Assembly (NCBI GenBank): GCA_950295325.1 | Contig: OX485804.1 | Location: 44,876,429-44,940,428 of the forward strand | Direction of reading: 5' to 3' | From: Polytrichum commune | Taxonomy: Eukaryota; Streptophyta; Polytrichopsida; Polytrichales; Polytrichaceae | Length of the DNA stretch: 64,000 bases | Part shown: positions 61,213 to 64,000 of the stretch, one piece after another | Layout: the number at the start of each line of letters is the position of its first letter | Numbering within the stretch: position 1 is the stretch's first letter | Notes under the pieces: model-generated | What the model was told of the DNA's origin: nothing | What the model saw: the letters and a program-made list of their open reading frames with translations, nothing else | Databases searched by the model: none | Position numbers and translations under genes: made by a program

Positions 61213-61786
61213 CTTGACTCACTGATATCTTCGTTTTCTATATATTTTCACCTTGAGTGTTTTGTAAAACGATAGCATGAGCTTGCAAATTTAATAGGAC
61301 ATTTGAAAATACACACACGCATTTATAGATATATATATCCCAACATTCAAAAGTAAAGTATTGGAAAAAAGTAAAATGAATATTGGCAAAAGTAAGATGA
61401 CTATCAGACAAAGTAAAAATATTGACTAGCTAGAACCTTAAGAACACTATTCACTTTTGCTTTTGGATGATCTGAAGCTTGTTTCGGATTAACTTTTTCT
61501 TTTATTTACATGAAACTTTGCATACAGAAGACCCACTTTATGAGAATGTAATGGAAGAAGGCTTTCATTTTCTTCCATAAAAATTAAAACGATAAAATAT
61601 TACACGAAATAATCTTATTAGTGTAGGTGGAAAATCAATGTGGAAATGATGAGTGTGGGCCACTCCAATTGTCTACTCCAGGTGGGGATTACATGGGCCG
61701 AAGATTTGAGGTTTCTCCCTAAGTCTTCTTGGAGACTACCCACCAACACCTTATGTGTTAATGTGTAGTTATAATGAGCTTATATT
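61213..61786 (-). promoter_or_regulatory. FRO promoter region within the transposon
   Basis: On the minus strand CTATAAATG (TATAAAT, 61321-61327) lies about 109 bp before the ATG at 61212, giving a plausible 5' UTR of about 80 bases. A second A/T-rich TATATA lies at about 61234-61245 but is very close to the ATG. No iron-regulatory motif was recognised by eye. The region ends at the inner tip of the right arm. Confidence 0.5.
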
Positions 61787-63234
61787 GGGCCGGGGATTCG
61801 TGGCACTCAAGTAAAGTCATCCGGTAACAAAAATCGGATGAGTCCATCAAGAAGCATGTAAGTTGGCATCCGAGTTGGCATGTAAGACCTATTTCCTCCC
61901 TCATAGCTATTGTGAACTACTAGCTATTTTGTAAATACAATTAGTTGGCAAGGGGCAATGATGTGGCCTTGGATGCTCTAAGCTTATTTTCTAATCTCCC
62001 ATGAATTTTTTCCAAGGCCATGATGTGGCTTTGAATTCCACATGCTTATTTTGTTAAATATCGCAAGATATCAACGTTGCAACATATAATTATGATGTGT
62101 TGTCATAGACATTTTTTGGTTCATAATTCACCTATTTTGTACGGATGTGATTGCTCAAACATTTGTAATATGTCAAAAATATATATCACTTTATGGTAAA
62201 TTGGTGAACTCAAAAAATAAATTCAATAATTATAATAATAAATTACTATTATTATTGTGAAAATTAATTTCAAAATAATTAATATACACCATGTGATTTT
62301 AAAGATAATACAATATGTGATGAGGATAAAATATTACAATATTTCAGATAGGTTATAGTCAAAAACTTATGATTTTCTAAGTATACCCCATCCATAATGT
62401 TGTCCCACAAGTCTAATTCCAAATAACATATCATTTATTTATACCTCATTATATTACCTAAAAAATAAAATTTATTTTTATATAAATTTTTTGTTGTTGT
62501 ATATTCTATATTCTATCTTCATTGTTTCATTGTGGTTATGTTATGAATACTTATACTAGTCTATCATTATAATGGCAAAGATAATTTTAAATGGTAAGTC
62601 ACAAAATTATAACTTCAATGTCAATGAGGATTTTGTAATTTTTTTGACCTCCAAGTTAATTATGTGCTTCATTGATGGTTTCACTTCCGAAATGAAATCC
62701 CAATCAATTGCTTATTTACTAATTGGAAGTGCACATATATATTGGATTTTAGACCTTGAAGGTGAAATGCACTCAATATGGGATTTGAAGTCAAGTGGCC
62801 TTCAAGAATGCAAGAGCAATTTTTTTTTTTTAAAGTTGGGCGGGATGGGCAACAATTTTTGGTCGGGTTCAAAAATTTCTTTAGAAGGTTGCCCCAGCCC
62901 GAATCTAACACCCCCGAAAGTTCATGAGGGGGTATTTAACGTCCGCCCATATTAATTTCTTAAAGATTACCGGACTAGTAATGATAGGTTGGCAACGCAT
63001 GATGCATTCACTTGCATCTATATGAGGCATGTTGTTTTTTATGTCTAACCCCCTTTGTATTATTGCCTTAAGTATTGAATTAGAGTAGGATAATTTAGAA
63101 CTACTAAAACTTGGTTTTTTTAAAACCCTTGAGACAAGGAGCCGACGACGTAAGGTAGTATCTTAAGTGATTCATCTCATCTGCAAAGATGAATGAACTC
63201 TCACTAATGAAAATACATGAGTGCCACGAATCCC
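61787..63234 (-). repeat. Right arm of the FRO transposon (1,448 bp)
   Basis: It is the inverse of the left arm. The inner tip reads GGGCCGGGGATTCGTGGCAC; the outer tip is its inverse GTGCCACGAATCCCCGGCCC. The tips of this arm match each other better than those of the left arm, which have a few substitutions. The 127-codon frame (62572-62955, plus) is residue-for-residue the same as in the left arm. Confidence 0.88.
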
Positions 63235-63240
63235 CGGCCC

Positions 63241-63345
63241 AACAATACCATCAAATAGCCATACCGAACTGGTATCAAAAAAAGGTGAAATACTCATTGT
63301 AGATACCCAAATGGTATCATAAAAAGATGATATCAAGACCAGTGC
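63241..63345 (-). repeat. Dispersed repeat family F, copy 3, right half (split by insertion)
   Basis: The reverse complement matches 15885-15945: GATACCATTTGGGTATCTAC, AATGAGTATTTCACCTTTTT, TTGATACC and TTTGATGGTATTG. It continues into the left half at 55770 when the intervening block is removed. Confidence 0.7.
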
Positions 63346-63863
63346 TGGTAGGAACCATGACTAGGATATGCACACCTTTGGTATGTCCTGCATTGCTTGT
63401 CAGAGTAAATACATCGAGCAAAATCTTTTCCTTATCATACTTTCTTGGATGTGATGACTTGCAAACATTCTTGCACTTTCCCTTTCACATCAATCTCAGA
63501 TACAGAAAGTCTGCACCAAAATATATTAAACATGATGAGCCCTTTCATCTGGAAATGCTGATTCCTTGATAGGGTCAAATGTGAAGATCAATAAATCCCG
63601 CATCATAAAATTACAGTTTGTACAATACAGAGAAGGTGACTTCTACGCTTTCAAGAATCATCTAATGTGGACAAAATGCCGCTCCAAATTCTCCGGTAAA
63701 TGATAAATCCATGCGAATGAGCATGATCTGATGTTCATCAAAAGCGAACCTTAGCAAGGTTTGTTGCTGCTCACTAAAAAGAAAGCAGTTGTGAAAATTC
63801 TAAGGGCTAGGCACAAATTTTGTGTATTGAGACAAGACACATTAAGATTACCCTTGACCCACT
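63346..63863. other. Probable 3' region of the partial gene at the window edge
   Basis: No independent gene was recognised. The 80-codon plus-strand frame at 63327 has no motif. It may be the 3' UTR or 3' flank of the minus-strand gene that follows. Confidence 0.4.
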
Positions 63864-64000
63864 TTATGGGCTGCTCTCCACTTCGTCTTGCTTAGGAAGG
63901 AGCTCTTTGAAAGTTTCTACCAAAGTGGCTGCTTTATATGTGAAAAAACCCACCAACATCGGAATGAGCTGCAACGGAATCACGTCATATTGTGGTACAG
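63864..64000 (-). CDS. C-terminal exon of an unidentified gene (partial)
   Basis: The minus strand is open from the window edge to a TAA at 63864-63866. It encodes a protein-like C terminus, LIPMLVGFFTYKAATLVETF then KELLPKQDEVESSP. A TTGCAG acceptor (63972-63977 on the plus strand) precedes the CTCATTCCG codons, so the exon may begin near 63971. A hydrophobic helix followed by a charged tail suggests a membrane protein, but I do not recognise the family. The gene continues to the right of the window. Confidence 0.5.
   Translation of the reverse strand, partial: VPQYDVIPLQLIPMLVGFFTYKAATLVETFKELLPKQDEVESSP

Larger units (their letters stand above)
55771..63240. mobile_element. Composite/Pack-MULE-type transposon carrying a complete FRO gene (7.47 kb)
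   Basis: Two 1,448-bp arms (55775-57222 and 61787-63234) lie in inverted orientation; paired positions add to 119009 at both ends, so there is no net indel between them. They enclose about 4.56 kb with the FRO gene and its promoter. Outside the arms the flanks form the imperfect repeat AACGATACG (55762-55770) and AACAATACC (63241-63249), 7 of 9 identical. The flanks rejoin into one copy of dispersed repeat F. Nine-base duplications and long TIRs point to the Mutator superfamily. No transposase is encoded, so movement would need a helper. The exact terminal base is uncertain by a few positions. Confidence 0.82.

Noticed and set aside
1-64000. CRISPR arrays, bacterial operons, prophage or plasmid features
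   Set aside because: None seen. Spliced genes, a nuclear tRNA and plant transposons show a eukaryotic nuclear context. The tandem arrays at 25370-26650 and 30729-30885 are head-to-tail repeats without unique spacers.

Overview
The window reads as nuclear chromosomal DNA of a land plant. It has spliced genes with GT-AG introns, a plant mitochondrial-type HSP60 gene with 18 coding exons, a plant-type ferric-chelate reductase, a nuclear tRNA-Glu, short CCCTAAA runs, and dense DNA-transposon content. I cannot name the species. Nothing bacterial, viral or organellar was recognised.

Layout. 1-18,000 is gene-poor. It holds microsatellites, a ruined LINE tail (about 4,440-5,750), several families of short terminal-inverted-repeat (TIR) elements, and two old dispersed repeat families. 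18,500-23,450 (+) is a five-coding-exon J-domain co-chaperone gene with a 222-bp MITE in its last intron. 24,835-35,677 is one 10.84-kb Mutator-like element (MULE-1). It has a perfect 9-bp target duplication (ATCACCAAC), long TIRs, about 130-bp subterminal tandem repeats, a decayed MuDR-type transposase on the minus strand, a convergent decayed accessory gene on the plus strand, and a small third gene with its own TATA box. 39,051-46,506 (+) is mitochondrial HSP60 (580 aa). 48,349-48,420 (-) is tRNA-Glu(CUC). 50,100-54,869 (+) is a Dus1-like tRNA-dihydrouridine synthase (566 aa). 55,771-63,240 is a 7.47-kb insertion made of two near-identical 1.45-kb inverted arms around a complete, intronless ferric-chelate reductase (FRO, 757 aa, minus strand). 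A partial gene of unknown function runs off the right edge on the minus strand.

Main discovery. The arms and the FRO gene appear to have moved as one unit. The sequences just outside the two outer ends join, with a roughly 9-bp imperfect duplication (AACGATACG / AACAATACC), into one continuous copy of a dispersed repeat that is also present uninterrupted near 15,880-16,240. Neither arm alone has a matching duplication. This looks like a plant composite or Pack-MULE-type transposon carrying an apparently intact iron-uptake gene with its own promoter.

The conventional genes (J-domain protein, HSP60, tRNA-Glu, Dus) are ordinary housekeeping genes and show no operon-like relation. Exon boundaries were derived by hand from reading frame, splice consensus and family alignment, without transcript data.
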